30,644 bases of DNA from DASULK01 sp036381835 (GTDB lineage: Bacteria; Actinomycetota; Actinomycetes; Mycobacteriales; Micromonosporaceae). Both the position numbers and the translations under genes were made by a program. The DNA lies in contig DASVCA010000019.1 of NCBI GenBank assembly GCA_036381835.1, positions 1-30,644 on the forward strand, given 5' to 3'. How positions within the stretch are numbered: the stretch's first letter is position 1; every line of letters begins with the position of its first letter. This document shows, one piece after another, positions 1-9,123 of the stretch. The notes beneath the pieces are model-generated. The model was not told where the DNA came from. It searched no databases and worked only from the letters and a program-made list of their open reading frames with translations.

Positions 1-3
1 CGA

Positions 4-30
4 CGCCCCGCCGGCTTTGCCGGCGGGGCG
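4..30 (+). terminator. Strong GC hairpin, probable terminator of the gene upstream of the window
   Basis: A perfect 12-bp inverted repeat (CGCCCCGCCGGC at 4-15 and its complement at 19-30) closes on a TTT loop. It lies about 100 bp before smpB. No T tract follows, so it would be a GC-rich actinobacterial-type terminator. In related genomes ftsX commonly precedes smpB, but that gene is not in the window. Confidence 0.55.
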
Positions 31-132
31 ACGACTATTCGGAGGCCTCGGCCGGCATCTCCAGGTAGCATTGCCCGCTGCGATCCAGTGCCGTGTCCGC
101 CCGGACCGGAGCTGCCGGGGAAGGAGTGGGTA

Positions 133-609
133 ATGCCACGCGAGAAGGGGCGCAAGGTCGTCGCGTCCAACCGCAGAGCGCATCACGACTACGAGATCCT
201 CGACACCTTCGAGGCCGGCTTGGTGCTGACCGGCACCGAGGTCAAGTCGCTGCGGGCGGGCCGGGCGTCACTGGTCGACGCTTTCGCCCAGGAACGGGAC
301 GGGGAGATCTTCCTCTACGGGATGCACGTCCCGGAGTACGCGATGGGCACCTGGACCAACCACGAGCCGCGGCGTACCCGCAAGCTGCTGCTGAATCGGA
401 TTGAGATCAATCGCCTGATCGGCAAGTTGCGGGAGAGCGGGCTGACGTTGGTGCCGTTGTCGGTCTACTTCTCCGACGGCTGGGCGAAGGTGGAACTCGG
501 TCTGGCGCGGGGTAAGAAGCTGTACGACAAGCGGCAGGCCATCGCGAAGCGGGACGCCGAACGGGAGATGGCTCGGGCGGCCGGGCGGCGCGCCAAACGG
601 GTGGCATGA
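133..609 (+). CDS. smpB: SsrA-binding protein SmpB
   Basis: SmpB binds the tRNA-like domain of tmRNA and delivers it to ribosomes stalled on broken mRNAs (trans-translation, cytoplasm). The 158-residue product has the family hallmarks: a start like MPREKGRKVVASNRRAHHDY, then the TGTEVKSLRAGRASL segment, the GMHVPEY and HEPRRTRKLLL motifs, and a basic C-terminal tail (KRDAEREMARAAGRRAKR) that enters the mRNA channel. The ATG at 133 is chosen because AAGGAG at 121-126 sits correctly in front of it and family members start there; an upstream in-frame ATG at 88 has no such site. The next gene downstream is ssrA itself, the normal partner. Confidence 0.97.
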   Translation: MPREKGRKVVASNRRAHHDYEILDTFEAGLVLTGTEVKSLRAGRASLVDAFAQERDGEIFLYGMHVPEYAMGTWTNHEPRRTRKLLLNRIEINRLIGKLRESGLTLVPLSVYFSDGWAKVELGLARGKKLYDKRQAIAKRDAEREMARAAGRRAKRVA

Positions 610-703
610 TCGCTCGGTATCCGGGATGATTCTGTCGGCCGCAGGCGTTACGCTTAACGTCGCGGTGATCACCGCATCACGGCTGACAGCCGTGGACTGA
701 CGA

Positions 704-1077
704 GGGGGTGACTGGTTTCGACTTCGTTCGCTACGGCAGGGGAAGCGAGCCGAGGAAGCCGACGTCGACTCGTTAATCGGTCGTCGGGAAAAAATAAGCG
801 CCAAGCAGAGTCGCGCTGACTTCGCTCTCGCCGCCTGAGGCGAGTAGCGGGTCTGTCGGCCTGGGATTGCCTTCGACCCAGTTCGCCGGCATCAGCTAGA
901 AGGCTGGCCAATCGGATCCGGTCGCGGGATCCGTGCGGCGAGATTCAACGCGACTGGGCCCGTCACACCGACTCGCTCGCGTGATCGGTGGGGTCGAGTA
1001 GAGGCACAGCGAGCTGCGCTCGGAGAAGCCCTGACAAGGCGCCGAAGGACCCGGGTTCGATTCCCGGCACCTCCACC
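704..1077 (+). ncRNA. ssrA: transfer-messenger RNA (tmRNA)
   Basis: The 5' end GGGGGTGACTGG and the 3' end, with the T-arm GGGTTCGATTCCC and CACCTCCACC, form a tRNA-Ala-like acceptor stem. It pairs 704-710 with 1068-1074 and includes the G3:U pair recognised by alanyl-tRNA synthetase. The internal reading frame at 800-838 encodes the tag AKQSRADFALAA then TGA, ending in the ALAA degron. The preceding A-rich stretch (790-797) is typical of the region just before the resume codon GCC at 800. Only ACC, not ACCA, is encoded at the 3' end, so the final A would be added post-transcriptionally. The gene sits directly after smpB, whose product it works with. The exact 3' boundary is uncertain by 2-3 bases. 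Confidence 0.95.
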
Positions 1078-1080
1078 GGC

Positions 1081-1118
1081 ACGATGCCCCGGTCGATCGA
1101 CCGGGGCGTCGTCGTTTT
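1081..1118 (+). terminator. Intrinsic terminator of ssrA
   Basis: A long palindrome with ACGA at 1081-1084 pairing TCGT at 1109-1112, and GCCCCGGTCGA pairing TCGACCGGGGC inside it, begins 4 nt after the tmRNA 3' end. TTTT follows at 1115-1118. This is a canonical Rho-independent structure. Confidence 0.85.
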
Positions 1119-1175
1119 CATATCTGTCGATTCCGACGGTGGAACCGCGGCGGGGGAAGCCGCGTCTTAACGGAC

Positions 1176-2114
1176 ATGCGTCGCACTACCACACTGACAG
1201 CGATCGGTCTCCTGCTCCTGACCGCCGCCTGCGGGCAGCCGGGTCAGGCGGGCTCCACGCCGAACGACCAGCACGAGGATGCGTTCCAGCAGCGGGCCGA
1301 TGCCGTGGCCGAGGCATGGCGGTCCGCCCCGGCCCGCGAAGCGTGGCACAAGGGGTTCATCCCGCTGCAAGCGACCACCGTCCTGCCGGCCGACCCCGGA
1401 TTCGACGACGAGACCAAGCAGGCGTTCCTCGCCGGCTGGTACCGGACCCAGGTGTCGCTACCCGCAGCCGAACCGGCCGACGGCACCGTCGAGTTCCCCG
1501 ACGGAACGCTCACGGTGCCGCTGATCAGCGCCAGGGAGGCGTACCAGCAGCTCGATCAGGGTGATCCGCCGCCGTGCCCCCGCGAGCGCCCGGCTCCGGC
1601 TCCGACGTCCGGCGCTCCCGACACCCCGGTCGACTCCGGTATCACCGGCTGCACCGTGCTCACCGTCACCGGTGCCACCCTCGGCACCACCCAGGTGGTG
1701 ACGAGCCGCGGCATGGCGGAGGTGCCGGCCTGGCTGTTCACCGTCGAGGAACTGAACGGGCCGGTCGCCCAGCTGGCGGTCGCCGCTTCAGCGGTCACCG
1801 AACCGCCCACGTTCACCGCACCCGACACCGCCGTGGAAGGGGTCGTTTCGGCGCAGAGCCTGGCGAGCGTCGAGGGCAACAAGCTCACCTATCGGCTGGG
1901 TGTGGGCGCCTGCGACACCGACATCCGCCCGCTGGTGGTGGAGTACGACGATGTCGTGGTGGTCGCCGGCTTCGCGAAGACCCCCGACACGATCTGCACG
2001 ACGCAACTGGTGGAAGCGCCGGTCACCGTCACGCTGGAGATTCCGCTGGGGGCGCGGCCCGTCCTCGACGCGGTGACCGGGCAGCCGCTGCGGCTGCGCA
2101 CGGTCATCGGTTGA
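1176..2114 (+). CDS. Putative secreted lipoprotein, function unknown
   Basis: The 312-residue product begins with a lipoprotein signal peptide (MRRTTTLTAIGLLLL) ending in the lipobox LTAAC, so Cys19 should be lipidated and the protein anchored outside the membrane. The mature part starts with a helical-looking region rich in Ala and Trp (residues 35-60). A Pro-rich linker follows at about 130-145, then a Thr/Val-rich, probably beta-rich domain with several Cys (about C155, C249, C272) that may form disulfides. I do not recognise a family. The ATG at 1176 has no strong Shine-Dalgarno sequence, but it gives the only sensible signal peptide. It stands alone between the ssrA terminator and the next gene. 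Confidence 0.8.
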   Translation: MRRTTTLTAIGLLLLTAACGQPGQAGSTPNDQHEDAFQQRADAVAEAWRSAPAREAWHKGFIPLQATTVLPADPGFDDETKQAFLAGWYRTQVSLPAAEPADGTVEFPDGTLTVPLISAREAYQQLDQGDPPPCPRERPAPAPTSGAPDTPVDSGITGCTVLTVTGATLGTTQVVTSRGMAEVPAWLFTVEELNGPVAQLAVAASAVTEPPTFTAPDTAVEGVVSAQSLASVEGNKLTYRLGVGACDTDIRPLVVEYDDVVVVAGFAKTPDTICTTQLVEAPVTVTLEIPLGARPVLDAVTGQPLRLRTVIG

Positions 2115-2235
2115 GGTCGCGCATGCTGTCCTCGCCCCGACACTCCGTCACGACTTGCCTCGTAGGCACTTAACCGGTGCCGCCCGCGCAGGCTATCGTG
2201 CGAGGCATGACGCCGATCGCAACCACCGCAGACCG

Positions 2236-2841
2236 ATGAGTGGCGGCGAGATGTTCAGGGAGGGACAGCGGATCGGGGGACGGTCGACGGGGTCGATGGC
2301 CGGGCAGTTGCTGGTGGCGACGCCGGTGCTCAAGGATCCCAACTTCGACCGAACGGTCGTGCTGCTGATCGCGCACGAACCGGGCGGTGCCTTGGGCGTG
2401 GTGTTGAATCGCCCGACCGAGGTGCCGGTGTCCGCGGTCCTCGACGGCTGGAGCCCGCTGGCCCCGGAGCCGGCCGTGCTCTTCGAAGGCGGCCCGGTGC
2501 AGCCGGAGACGGCGATCTGCCTGGCCCGGATGCGCGGCCAGGCACGCCGGCTCAAGGGCTTCCAGCCGATCTCGGGGGCGGTCGGCACCGTCGACCTGTC
2601 CGTCGATCCGGAGCCGTTCCGGGACAACGTGCTGGGGATCCGGGTGTTCGCCGGGTATTCCGGCTGGTCGGCCGGCCAGCTGGAAGAGGAGATCGCGGAG
2701 GGCGCGTGGTTCGTACTGGACGCGTTGCCCGGCGATCCGTTCATGCCCCGGCCGGATGATCTCTGGCAGATGGTGCTCCGCCGGCAGGGCGGGATGATGG
2801 CGGCGGTGGCGCACTTCCCGCCCGATCCGTCGCTGAACTGA
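2236..2841 (+). CDS. YqgE/AlgH family protein
   Basis: A 201-residue YqgE/AlgH (DUF179) protein, a conserved cytoplasmic fold of uncertain biochemical role. The family signature is clear: GQLLVATPVLKDPNFDRTVV, then HEPGGALGVVLNRPTEVPV, LFEGGPVQPE, and near the end RVFAGYSGWSAGQLEEEIAEGAW followed by the DALPGDPF segment. Length matches the family. The start is ambiguous. ATG at 2236 and 2251 are possible, and ATG 2296 (MAGQLL) would begin exactly at the conserved domain; none has a strong ribosome site. A longer frame reaches 2155, but its first 27 residues look unconserved. It appears monocistronic. Confidence 0.9.
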   Translation: MSGGEMFREGQRIGGRSTGSMAGQLLVATPVLKDPNFDRTVVLLIAHEPGGALGVVLNRPTEVPVSAVLDGWSPLAPEPAVLFEGGPVQPETAICLARMRGQARRLKGFQPISGAVGTVDLSVDPEPFRDNVLGIRVFAGYSGWSAGQLEEEIAEGAWFVLDALPGDPFMPRPDDLWQMVLRRQGGMMAAVAHFPPDPSLN

Positions 2842-2913
2842 GCCCCTCGATTATGCCGACGAGCCCGGGAGTGTGTACTATTGCGCGGGTGCCCGCGATG
2901 GGCGGGACAACCG

Positions 2914-2986
2914 GGGGCCGTGGCGCAGCTGGTAGCGCACCACACTGGCAGTGTGGGGGTCAGGGGTTCGAGTCCCCTCGGCTCCA
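2914..2986 (+). tRNA. tRNA-Ala (anticodon GGC)
   Basis: The cloverleaf can be drawn by hand. The acceptor stem GGGGCCG (2914-2920) pairs with CGGCTCC (2979-2985) and carries the alanine identity G3:U70 pair. The anticodon stem CCACA/TGTGG encloses CTGGCAG with GGC at 2947-2949. The T-arm is AGGGGTTCGAGTCCCCT. The discriminator is A2986 and CCA is not encoded. It decodes GCC, a dominant alanine codon in this GC-rich genome. Confidence 0.95.
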
Positions 2987-2995
2987 CTTGGGTTA

Positions 2996-3035
2996 GCGAG
3001 GGTGTCCGCCGTCATCGGCGGGCACCCTCGCTTTT
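2996..3035 (+). terminator. Intrinsic terminator of tRNA-Ala
   Basis: A 16-bp stem (2996-3011 with 3016-3031, one G:U pair) closes on TCAT and is followed by TTTT at 3032-3035. It starts 10 nt after the tRNA. It also separates the tRNA from the convergent methyltransferase gene. Confidence 0.88.
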
Positions 3036-3092
3036 CTGGCCGAAGGAAGGCCGCCAAGCGAGTAGCGCGACCCCGGTCGTCGGTGCTGCGGT

Positions 3093-3722
3093 TCACGCGG
3101 GGGGTCGGGCGGCGTGCACCCGCTCCACAATGCCCAGCTTGAGCCGTTCCGCTTCGACGACCTGCAGACCCGCGGCCGGGAGCAGGGTCTTCGGGCGGCG
3201 GGTCATGTGTTCCTCCGCGACCCGGACGGTGATCAGCTCGATCAACCGCTGGGCGGCCCACACCGGCCACCAGCGGCTACCGATGTGATCGAGCAGCAGT
3301 AGTCGCCCGCCGGGGCGCAGGACCCGCGTCATCTCGGTGATCGCCTTGTGCTGGTCGGGGATCGAGCACAGCGCGAGCGTGCACACCACCGTGTCGAAGC
3401 TGGCGGCGGCGAACGGCAGCTGCTGTGCGTCGGCCTCACAGAGCGCGACCCGCAGGTCGAGGCTGTCGGCGCGGCGTCGGGCGATGGCCAGCATCGCCGG
3501 ACTCAGCTCGACCCCCGTGATGCTCACCCCGGGCGGGTAGTAGGGGAAGTTGCGTCCGGTGCCGACCGCGACTTCGAGGACCCGGCCGGTGGCTCGGGAG
3601 CACACCCATTCCCGACCCCCGCTGAACAAGGTCCTCTCCAGGAAGGCCATGTCCCGGTCGTAGCGGGGAGCCATCCCTTCCCACACCCGCAGTGCCTTGG
3701 CTCTGGCATCTTCCTTGGCCAC
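3093..3722 (-). CDS. Class I SAM-dependent methyltransferase (UbiE/Coq5-like fold)
   Basis: A 209-residue cytoplasmic methyltransferase. SAM-binding motif I is VLEVAVGTGRN (residues 48-58), followed by the acidic-loop region GVELSP (70-75), DAQQLPF (98-104), the motif IV strand FDTVVCTLALCSIPD (109-123) and RPGGRLLLLDH (136-146). This matches the Methyltransf_11 type. The substrate cannot be read from sequence; lipids (phosphatidylethanolamine), quinones or small metabolites are all possible. The GTG at 3722 is preferred because GGGAGG lies 8 nt upstream and the family begins with a similar AKALRVWEGMAPRYD segment. An extension to 3908 is open but unconserved. It is divergent from the sigma factor gene. 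Confidence 0.88.
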   Translation of the reverse strand: MAKEDARAKALRVWEGMAPRYDRDMAFLERTLFSGGREWVCSRATGRVLEVAVGTGRNFPYYPPGVSITGVELSPAMLAIARRRADSLDLRVALCEADAQQLPFAAASFDTVVCTLALCSIPDQHKAITEMTRVLRPGGRLLLLDHIGSRWWPVWAAQRLIELITVRVAEEHMTRRPKTLLPAAGLQVVEAERLKLGIVERVHAARPPA

Positions 3723-3963
3723 GATGGGCACCTCCCGACGCCGTTCGGTCGACCGAGGGCAGATTCGTCCGCTCGGTAGGTTCATACCGATGGTTGCGGA
3801 AACAGCGGCTCGGCCCGCAGCGACGCGCGATGAGTGACAGATGTGAACCGTACAACGCCATCTACAGGTGGCGGGCATCCGCCCGTCTGCCGCTGCCCGG
3901 CCCGGCACCGTTACTGCCGGGCGGCGGCATCCACGAGTGGGCTATGTGGCGGGTGGCAAGGTC

Positions 3964-4596
3964 GTGAACGACGACTTCGGAGATGACCCCACCGGCCTGT
4001 CGTCGGCTGTCCGCGCGGCGCGCGAGGGCGATGAGCAGGCATTCCGGTTCCTCTACCGGACGCTGCAGCCGGGCATCCTGCGCTATCTGCGGGCGCTGGT
4101 CGGCGACGAGGCCGAGGACGTCGCGTCGGAGGCGTGGCTGCAGATCGTGCGTGATCTGCCGTCGTACCGGGGTGACGGGCCCGCCATCCGGGCCTGGACC
4201 GCGTCGATCGCCCGCAACCGCGCCTTGGATCACCTGCGGCGGCATCGGCGCCGACCCGCCGTCGTCACGCCACCCGAGGACTTCGTGGAGTTGGTCGGCG
4301 GGTACGAGACCGCCGACCAAGCGATGGAGTCCGTCTCGACCGGCGCGGCGATCGCCTTGATCGCCACGCTGCCGCGCGACCAGGCCGAGGCCGTCCTGCT
4401 GCGCGCCGTGGTCGGCCTGGACGCGAAGGCCGCGGCCAAGGTGCTCGGCAAGCGCGCCGGCGCGGTGCGGACCGCGGCGTGGCGGGGGCTTCGGCGGCTG
4501 GCAGAGCTGCTGGAGCGGAAGGCATCCGCCGGGCGCGGTGAGAAACGGATGGCGACGGTACGGGGGCGGGCCGGATCGGTGGGGTCGGATGAGTGA
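3964..4596 (+). CDS. RNA polymerase sigma-70 family (ECF-type) sigma factor
   Basis: A 210-residue sigma factor. Region 2 spans about residues 27-92 (core-binding helices around FLYRTLQPGILRYLRALVGD, then EDVASEAWLQIVRDL and the promoter-melting/-10 segment IRAWTASIARNRALDHLRR). Region 4 spans about 132-183 (LPRDQAEAVLLRAVVGLDAKAAAKVLG, a helix-turn-helix for the -35 box). No anti-sigma zinc motif is fused. The GTG at 3964 is chosen because it follows GGCAAGG and puts region 2 at the usual distance from the N terminus; the open frame extends to ATG 3868. The stop overlaps the start of the next gene by 8 nt, so the two should be translationally coupled. Confidence 0.9.
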   Translation: MNDDFGDDPTGLSSAVRAAREGDEQAFRFLYRTLQPGILRYLRALVGDEAEDVASEAWLQIVRDLPSYRGDGPAIRAWTASIARNRALDHLRRHRRRPAVVTPPEDFVELVGGYETADQAMESVSTGAAIALIATLPRDQAEAVLLRAVVGLDAKAAAKVLGKRAGAVRTAAWRGLRRLAELLERKASAGRGEKRMATVRGRAGSVGSDE

Positions 4597-5392
4597 CGAA
4601 AACAGCAGCCGCGACGCCTTAGGAAATGAGATGAGCAGTGGCCCACGTATCCGAATCGACCGGAAGGCCGCGGAACAGTTGCTGAGCCGCGACCCGGCCG
4701 CCTGGCATACCTCCGGCCGGCTGGCCGGGCTGCTGGCCGCAGCGACCGCACCGGCCCACGAGGACGAGCTCGCGGGCGAGTCCGCGGCGGTGGCCGCATT
4801 CCGGGCCGCTGCTCACCTCGGACCTGTCGCATCAGCTGGGAGACCCTCGATGTTGAAACTCGCGCTAGCGAAGTTGCTCACGCTCAAGGCCGCCGGGGCG
4901 GTCGCCGCCACCACCGTCGTGGGTGGGGTGGCTCTGGCCGCCGGCACGGGCAACCTGCCCGACGGTCTGCCGTTCTCGGAGCAGACGCCGGCGGTGGAAC
5001 GCAGCCAGCAGCCGGACAAGGGCCGTCCGTCGGACCGCCCCGACGCCACCCCGTCGCCGTCGCTGGTGGGGCTGTGCCGGGCGTACGCCGCCGGTGCGAA
5101 CAAGGAGGCGGTCCTCGCCAACCCCGCGTTCTCGGTGCTGGTCGACGCGGCCGGCGGTGCCGAGAACGTCGATGACTACTGCGCCACCCTGCCCGAGCCG
5201 GCGGACGGCAAGGGCAACCGTCCGAGCGCGGTGCCGACGGACCGTCCCGGGCCGGACAACCACCCGACCGGCGCCCCGGGCGAGCGTCCGACCGGTGCGC
5301 CCGACGCTCGCCCGACCGTCGTTCCCGGCGCCCCGGGCGACGGTGAGCGGAACGGGAGCCCGGCCGCGACACCTTCCCACCCCGGCCGCTGA
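4589..5392 (+). CDS. Putative membrane-anchored partner of the sigma factor (anti-sigma-like), unassigned
   Basis: A 267-residue protein whose ATG (4589) lies inside the last codons of the sigma gene. Residues 1-90 are cytoplasmic in appearance and helical (RKAAEQLLSRDPAAW, GLLAAATAP, ESAAVAAFRAAAH). One hydrophobic segment follows at about 98-119 (LKAAGAVAATTVVGGVALAAG). The remaining ~145 residues would be outside the cell: a small globular part with two Cys (LCRAYAAGANKEAVL, DDYCATLPEP) and a Pro/Thr/Gly-rich tail with repeated RPTGAP-like units. No ZAS motif (HxxxCxxC) is present, so a classical anti-sigma assignment is not proven. The coupled genes and single-TM layout support a regulatory partner by inference only. 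Confidence 0.7.
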   Translation: MSDENSSRDALGNEMSSGPRIRIDRKAAEQLLSRDPAAWHTSGRLAGLLAAATAPAHEDELAGESAAVAAFRAAAHLGPVASAGRPSMLKLALAKLLTLKAAGAVAATTVVGGVALAAGTGNLPDGLPFSEQTPAVERSQQPDKGRPSDRPDATPSPSLVGLCRAYAAGANKEAVLANPAFSVLVDAAGGAENVDDYCATLPEPADGKGNRPSAVPTDRPGPDNHPTGAPGERPTGAPDARPTVVPGAPGDGERNGSPAATPSHPGR

Positions 5393-5401
5393 GCCGGGTG
5401 C

Positions 5402-5437
5402 GTCGGCCCCGGCACGCATTCCCGTGCCGGGGCCGAC
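5402..5437. terminator. Bidirectional terminator between convergent genes
   Basis: A perfect 15-bp stem (5402-5416 with 5423-5437) has a CATTCC loop, and a short TTT follows on the plus side (5441-5443). It lies between the sigma-partner gene and the protease gene, which converge here, so it can serve both. Confidence 0.8.
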
Positions 5438-5455
5438 CGGTTTCATGGAGCGCTA

Positions 5456-7456
<2,001 letters not shown>

Positions 7457-7540
7457 TGGTCCGTCCGTTCAGTAGCGGTCCGAAATGCGGTTCGACGGGT
7501 GGACGGCGCGCCCTGGGGCGGCGTTCGACCCATCGTGAAG

Positions 7541-7571
7541 AGGTTGACATGCATCGATGGAAATGTAAACG
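7541..7571. promoter_or_regulatory. Possible overlapping divergent promoters between protease and DinB-like genes
   Basis: TTGACA (7544-7549) and TAAACG (7566-7571) could form a plus-strand promoter with a 16-bp spacer. On the minus strand TTTACA (complement of 7564-7569) lies 17 bp from CAACCT (complement of 7541-7546). The two -35 boxes face each other in an imperfect inverted repeat. This is pattern matching only; both -10 boxes are weak. Confidence 0.3.
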
Positions 7572-7692
7572 GCCGATGTGACGAATATAAATATGTCTGG
7601 TTCGGCGGATCGCGCGCACGCATCAGGTCCCGCATTCCGGCTCAGCCTGTATATTCCCGGCATTCCGGGCGGCGTCGCCGTACAGTGGGGCC

Positions 7693-8178
7693 ATGGATGC
7701 GGCGGATCTTCGCCGGGCGTACGACGTCCTGCTCGCCGAGGCCGAGGCGGGCGGCTTCGACCCGCCTCCCCCCGGCCGGTGGAACGCGGAGCAGGTGATC
7801 GCGCACGTGGCGGCGAACGACGAGTTGATGGCCGAAACGACCGAGGCGGTGCTCGCCGGATCACCCTGGGTCTCCTACAACCACAACACGATCCACCGCG
7901 CACAACTCGACGAGATGATCGCCGAGAGCGGCGGCATGCCCGGCCTGATCCCGCTACTACGCGACCGCAGTGAGCGGCTCTGCCGGTTGGTCGAGCGACT
8001 CGGGGACCGATCGAGCACCCTTGTCGACACCCACATGCGCGATGGTTTCGAACTGGTCATCGACGAACAGCTGCCCTGGGGCCGGACGATCGACATCCAC
8101 GGCCGTCTGCACCTGCCTATTCACATCGCGCAACTTCGGGCGCTGCGCAGGGACGGCGGCAGCCCCGGCGGGCCGTGA
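7693..8178 (+). CDS. DinB/maleylpyruvate isomerase-like superfamily protein
   Basis: A 161-residue four-helix-bundle-type protein. The N-terminal helix and the segment RWNAEQVIAHVAANDELM (around His38) are typical of the DinB superfamily, as is the late motif DIHGRLHLPIHIAQLRAL, whose His140 and His144 could bind a divalent metal together with His38. Members include mycothiol- or bacillithiol-dependent transferases and isomerases; a mycothiol-linked role would suit an actinobacterium, but the substrate is not visible. The ATG at 7693 begins the conserved helix; no strong Shine-Dalgarno sequence precedes it. Confidence 0.72.
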   Translation: MDAADLRRAYDVLLAEAEAGGFDPPPPGRWNAEQVIAHVAANDELMAETTEAVLAGSPWVSYNHNTIHRAQLDEMIAESGGMPGLIPLLRDRSERLCRLVERLGDRSSTLVDTHMRDGFELVIDEQLPWGRTIDIHGRLHLPIHIAQLRALRRDGGSPGGP

Positions 8179-8229
8179 CCGCGACGACCAGCTAATACGC
8201 GGGCAAACCGGGCCGTCCCGGTACCGCAC

Positions 8230-9021
8230 TCATCCCAACCCCCAATGCTGATCGGAATCGTCGTCGCATCGCGCCACGGTGACTTCGACGTTCGCTTGCG
8301 TCGTCGACCCCGGCACGGTCAGGCACCGGTCGCCACGCACGACGATCAGCCGTACCTTGCCCTCGTCCACCTCCTCCACACGCCAGCGCTGCGTGGAATC
8401 GTTCTCGTCACAAGGGGATTGCTGCACCTGCCGGTAGAACAGGGCCTTGGTGACGACCTCCAGGCACAGGCCCGAGCCGACATTGGCCAGGTTGACCGTG
8501 GCCGACTCCGCGTCGATGTTGATCGGCTGCCACCGCTGGCTGACGCTGTCCGTGCAGGGCACCTGATGCACCTTCGCACCCTCCGCTGCCGGATCGCCCG
8601 CGAGGTCCAGACACAGCGAGGAGACGACCGAGCGCAGCACGAGCCCCTCCTGTCCGGTCGGTTCCTCCGACAACGCCACGAACGGTTGCTGGTCAATATC
8701 AGGCTCGACGGGTCGAGGGGATTCCTCTGCTCGGGCGGTTGACGGTGGAGGTTGCAACCGTATCGGCTCACTGGCCGCGGATCCGGTCGGGCCGGGCGTG
8801 GCGGCATCGGCGTTGGCGGTCATCAGTCTGCCCACACCGACCGGTGTCCCAGCCTCGCCGCTGCCACCCGAGGTGAAGGCCCCGGCGGAGAGCAGCACCC
8901 CGACCAGCACGCCCGCCGCGCAGAACGCCACCGCGACCGGAAGGAGCCAACGGGGCTGGCGCAGGTCGGCCTCCGTGACTGCGGTGTGCCGCTTACCCCC
9001 ATGCTTTCCAGTGATGGGCAT
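8230..9021 (-). CDS. Membrane-anchored ricin B-type beta-trefoil protein
   Basis: A 263-residue protein with a short basic cytoplasmic N terminus, one membrane segment (about 25-47, WLLPVAVAFCAAGVLVGVLL) and a Pro/Ser-rich linker (50-110). The extracellular C-terminal domain (about 125-263) contains three beta-trefoil repeats. Each has a Cys-Leu start (SLCLDL, GLCLEV, RCLTV), a second Cys and a QxW motif (QRW 162-164, QRW 211-213, QHW 258-260). This is the ricin B lectin layout, so carbohydrate binding is likely. There is no attached enzyme domain, which is less usual. No clear ribosome-binding site is present. It is divergent from the ADP-ribosylglycohydrolase gene. Confidence 0.82.
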   Translation of the reverse strand: MPITGKHGGKRHTAVTEADLRQPRWLLPVAVAFCAAGVLVGVLLSAGAFTSGGSGEAGTPVGVGRLMTANADAATPGPTGSAASEPIRLQPPPSTARAEESPRPVEPDIDQQPFVALSEEPTGQEGLVLRSVVSSLCLDLAGDPAAEGAKVHQVPCTDSVSQRWQPINIDAESATVNLANVGSGLCLEVVTKALFYRQVQQSPCDENDSTQRWRVEEVDEGKVRLIVVRGDRCLTVPGSTTQANVEVTVARCDDDSDQHWGLG

Positions 9022-9030
9022 GATGCATGT

Positions 9031-9043
9031 TTGCCTACGGCAA
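9031..9043. repeat. Small inverted repeat TTGCC-TAC-GGCAA in a divergent intergenic region
   Basis: A perfect 5-bp inverted repeat with a 3-bp spacer lies 10 bp from the start of the ricin-type gene and 81 bp before the glycohydrolase gene. It could be an operator for one or both; there is no direct support. Confidence 0.3.
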
Positions 9044-9123
9044 TGGGAAAGCGCTAGTCGGGGTCCCCACCACGCCCCGGTAAGTCGTAACGTCGGTTCA
9101 CCAAACCGCCGAGGGAGGCATCT

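Noticed and set aside
37..130. A minus-strand reading ending at the CTA of 37-39 (peptide ..QCYLEMPAEASE)
   Set aside because: It would have to run back through smpB and no start or family similarity is visible; a chance frame.
1146..1164. Hairpin CGCGGC-GGGGGAA-GCCGCG before the lipoprotein gene as a riboswitch-like element
   Set aside because: Only a 6-bp stem, and the G-rich loop is about 18 nt from the ATG, too far for normal initiation; no further structure seen.
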